A DNA stretch of 64,000 nucleotides, from positions 186,001-250,000 of the forward strand of contig CAWGGJ010000007.1 in NCBI GenBank assembly GCA_963822175.1, in the 5' to 3' direction. A model generated the notes under the pieces. It had not been told where the DNA came from. It did not search any database and saw only the letters and a program-made list of their open reading frames with translations. A program made the translations under genes and the position numbers. Source of the DNA: FEB-25 sp963822175. GTDB taxonomy: Bacteria; Chloroflexota; Anaerolineae; Anaerolineales; UBA4823. Of this stretch, positions 61,987 to 64,000 are shown one piece after another. The first letter of the stretch is position 1. Each line of letters begins with the position of its first letter.

Positions 61987-63567
61987 CTATCTTTCCACTT
62001 GAAAATATTGTGCCAATAATTCGTCCAAATCCTGGTTGGTATGTGCATCCAGGATGGTAAAGAAATCTGTGGCAGTCGCTATGTTGTGGTTCTCTTGTTG
62101 AGCATATTCGCGTAAAAAAGCGAAGAAAGCTTCATCACCGATCAAAATGCGCAGGTCATCCAGGAATTTCGCACCATTGAGATAGACCGCATCACGATAA
62201 GGACGAAACTGGTTGAAATCATAGATGCTGCCATTCACCCACCCGGTTGGTTCATAAAAGTTTACTCGATAATTCCACCACCAATTCACCAGGGATTGGC
62301 CTGAACCAGGCGGGTAATCAGCATAGATATTCTCGTAAAAGATGTGTTCCATGTAAGTGCACATGGCTTCATCCAACCAGGGTTCCAGTGCCTGGTCATT
62401 TCCCACCAGCCCATACCACCATTGGTGTGCGGTTTCATGCGCACCGATGAAGGTCAGATAACCCTTGGGGGTGCCATCATAAAGATTATAGAACCCCTGG
62501 CTGAGGAAATACAAACCATCGTACTCCATGCCATCCAGGAAGTCAGCTTCCACCACACTCAAGGTGGAATGCGGATACGGCATGATCAATTGGCTGAATA
62601 ATTGCAGGGCATCTGCAGTATTTTGAAGCACTTCCTCCCCTGCAGATTTATCATATGGAAAACTATAGCTATAAATGGTGACATCACCAACTGGGATGGT
62701 TTGCACCTGGTATCGATCGCTGGCGGATAGGGCAAAGGATCGGGCTGCCTCCAGACGATAGGTATAGGTATCACCATCCTGTTGTGCAGGAGCAGAGGCA
62801 GCGATCACCAGATCCTGCACCGGTTCTACCAGGGTAAGCCTGACTTGATAATCAGCAATATCAAGCACCTGGTGTTCGCCAAACCACCAGTTCTTATTCA
62901 CCAGCCAACCCTCTCCTGATCGATAGGGTGGAATATACGGATACCAATCCACGATATTGGTTTGCCGTTCAGTATAGCCATAGGGAAGTGGACGGCTCTC
63001 GTCTGAAGGTGGAGCCATCTTCGGAATCTGCAATGCATATAAGATAACTATATTTACACCGTCGCCAGATGCCAGACCGTCTGGCAGGGGAATTTTCAGC
63101 CTGTCACCGGTTAATTCATACCCTTCAATATTCTCCCCGCCTTCCCAGGTCAGTGACTCCAATGTAAATGCACCCGGTCTACGGTTTGCTTCTACGACCA
63201 GGATCAAATTCGTCAATGAGTCGGGGGTAGCATTCACATAATTGATCGTTTCAGCAATTTCAAGGGTATGCTGGTTGTAATCAAAAACCGCCTCCAGGTT
63301 ATATTGGGTTCGTGGAATAACGGATGGAGTGGGAGAGGCGTTTTCACCAAAGCCTGGGGTAACCTGCGGCGATATGGTGACATCGGGAGTAGGTGTACTG
63401 GGTGTAACCGGGCTTGACTCTACCAAAGGGGTGGCAGTAGGTGGAGTTAAAGGTGCTGTTGGTGATCCCTGCATGGTTGGATGTGGCAAAACACAACCGG
63501 TCAATAAAACCAGGCATGCCAGGATTAAGTTGATCCGCATTACCTGCAAACCTCGACCGGTGCCCAT
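61987..63567 (-). CDS. M1-family zinc peptidase lipoprotein
   Basis: 526 residues. The ATG at 63567 has GGAGGATGA directly in front; a second Met (63540) also fits. Lipobox LLTGCVLP, then a Thr/Pro-rich linker (residues about 35-85), a beta domain and the gluzincin core: His377-Glu378-x2-His381 in GAHETAHQWW and Glu400 in WLDEAMCTYMEH (HExxHx18E). DGMEYDGLYFLS replaces the GAMEN motif, which fits non-aminopeptidase members. Anchored outside the cell membrane. 37 bases after the PP2C gene. Confidence 0.88.
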   Translation of the reverse strand: MGTGRGLQVMRINLILACLVLLTGCVLPHPTMQGSPTAPLTPPTATPLVESSPVTPSTPTPDVTISPQVTPGFGENASPTPSVIPRTQYNLEAVFDYNQHTLEIAETINYVNATPDSLTNLILVVEANRRPGAFTLESLTWEGGENIEGYELTGDRLKIPLPDGLASGDGVNIVILYALQIPKMAPPSDESRPLPYGYTERQTNIVDWYPYIPPYRSGEGWLVNKNWWFGEHQVLDIADYQVRLTLVEPVQDLVIAASAPAQQDGDTYTYRLEAARSFALSASDRYQVQTIPVGDVTIYSYSFPYDKSAGEEVLQNTADALQLFSQLIMPYPHSTLSVVEADFLDGMEYDGLYFLSQGFYNLYDGTPKGYLTFIGAHETAHQWWYGLVGNDQALEPWLDEAMCTYMEHIFYENIYADYPPGSGQSLVNWWWNYRVNFYEPTGWVNGSIYDFNQFRPYRDAVYLNGAKFLDDLRILIGDEAFFAFLREYAQQENHNIATATDFFTILDAHTNQDLDELLAQYFQVER

Positions 63568-63604
63568 TCATCCTCCAGAACTGATGATTGTTGAGATAAT
63601 TTCA

Positions 63605-64000
63605 CTAACGTGTGTAAGTATAGATCAATAATAAAACCATCAGGAAGATGGCAAGAAGTAAAAGTCCAATCATCCACCAGGAAGCTGCAGTACGAGTTGC
63701 TTTTCGAGTGGGAGTGATTTTCTCATCTATCGAGACATGAATCGGACGGGTAATATCTGCCGGCAGGGGTACTTCCATGGCTATTACAGTTATGTTGTCA
63801 TGACCACCGCGCTGGTTCGCCAGGTTAATCAGAACGGTTGGGCATTTATCAAGCTGCTGGGTACGCAAAATATCCGATATCTCACTATCCCTGACTAAAT
63901 CGGTCAATCCATCACTGCATAGGAGCAGTCGATCTCCTTTGATTAGCTGTAAGCCCTGGTTGGCTTCAGCCTGGGCATCATTTTCATCCGGGCTGAGGCG
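63605..64000 (-). CDS. PP2C-type protein phosphatase with C-terminal membrane anchor (partial)
   Basis: The frame is open from the right edge (codon at 64000) to the stop at 63605: 131 codons. GDRLLLCSDGLTDLVRDSEI and GGHDNITVIAMEV are PP2C motifs (the second contains the metal-binding Asp-Asn). A membrane helix (WWMIGLLLLAIFLMVLLLIY) ends the protein. PP2C phosphatases reverse Ser/Thr phosphorylation by Hanks-type kinases; the kinase would lie outside the window. Confidence 0.93.
   Translation of the reverse strand, partial: RLSPDENDAQAEANQGLQLIKGDRLLLCSDGLTDLVRDSEISDILRTQQLDKCPTVLINLANQRGGHDNITVIAMEVPLPADITRPIHVSIDEKITPTRKATRTAASWWMIGLLLLAIFLMVLLLIYTYTR

Noticed and set aside
1..64000. tRNA genes, rRNA genes, prophage or integrase genes
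   Set aside because: No T-loop GTTC-type pattern in a cloverleaf, no rRNA stretches, no phage structural or integrase genes found by eye.

Overview
The window looks like a chromosomal piece of an uncultured member of the Chloroflexota, most likely class Anaerolineae. This is inferred from gene content, not a database search: indolepyruvate oxidoreductase iorAB, a DUF2089/DUF4097/SHOCT-like gene cassette, large secreted proteins ending in a short F-x-P-x3-[RK] tail, a threonyl-tRNA synthetase without a TGS domain, an RNase J, and many short palindromic repeats between genes. There are no tRNA or rRNA genes, no CRISPR array and no prophage.

Layout. 1-5.6 kb: the start of an ABC ATPase gene (leaving the window on the left), a mono-haem lipoprotein, an internally deleted IS1380-type transposase, a 26-CxxCH multihaem protein built on a 120-bp tandem repeat, and decayed DNA. 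5.6-11 kb: iorAB, an EmrE-type SMR transporter, a YgiD-type dioxygenase, a lipid kinase/acyltransferase pair. 11-23.5 kb: repeat-rich DNA around a secreted metzincin-like protease, a GH4 glycosidase plus SIS-domain pair, an ABC exporter, a ChrB-like protein and a frameshifted gingipain-type (C25) protease. 23.5-37 kb: an acetyltransferase, an MFS exporter, a cassette of genes sharing one 30-residue helical module behind a near-consensus promoter with palindromic operators, a YbhFGSR-like ABC-2 efflux operon with a decayed TetR gene in front, small membrane proteins, an RNA methyltransferase and a macrodomain protein. 37-44 kb: rplT, rpmI, infC (ATC start), a secreted FG-GAP protein, and thrS behind a T-box. 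44-49 kb: PfkB kinase plus ahcY, an acetyltransferase, RNase J. 49-54.5 kb: a soluble MgtE-like sensor protein with an Nramp-like transporter, a SIMPL lipoprotein, a PH-like membrane protein, a DUF92 protein. 54.5-64 kb: moaA (frameshifted), phosphoribosyltransferase, DinB, YbaK, CorA, rplS, RluA, MFS, trmD, an M1-type peptidase lipoprotein and a PP2C phosphatase (leaving the window on the right).

The strongest candidate for an undescribed system is at 48.95-51.9 kb. A cytosolic protein with PRC, MgtE-N and CBS domains but no membrane part precedes an Nramp-like transporter that has lost the metal-binding Met and Asn of true Nramp proteins, which suggests Mg2+ transport. Their ~340-nt leader has a sigma70 promoter, a 53-codon leader ORF with the residues DDDDHPP, two GGAAGG boxes at its stop codon and a Rho-independent terminator whose 3' arm (CCTTCC) those boxes could pair with. 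This is the layout expected if low Mg2+ destabilises ribosomes on the leader peptide and releases an antiterminator.

Quality caution: five genes on the minus strand (C25 protease, DUF4097 protein, SHOCT-like membrane protein, moaA, a small membrane protein) are each broken by what looks like one extra base in or near a short homopolymer. A common cause such as sequencing error is at least as likely as real decay.
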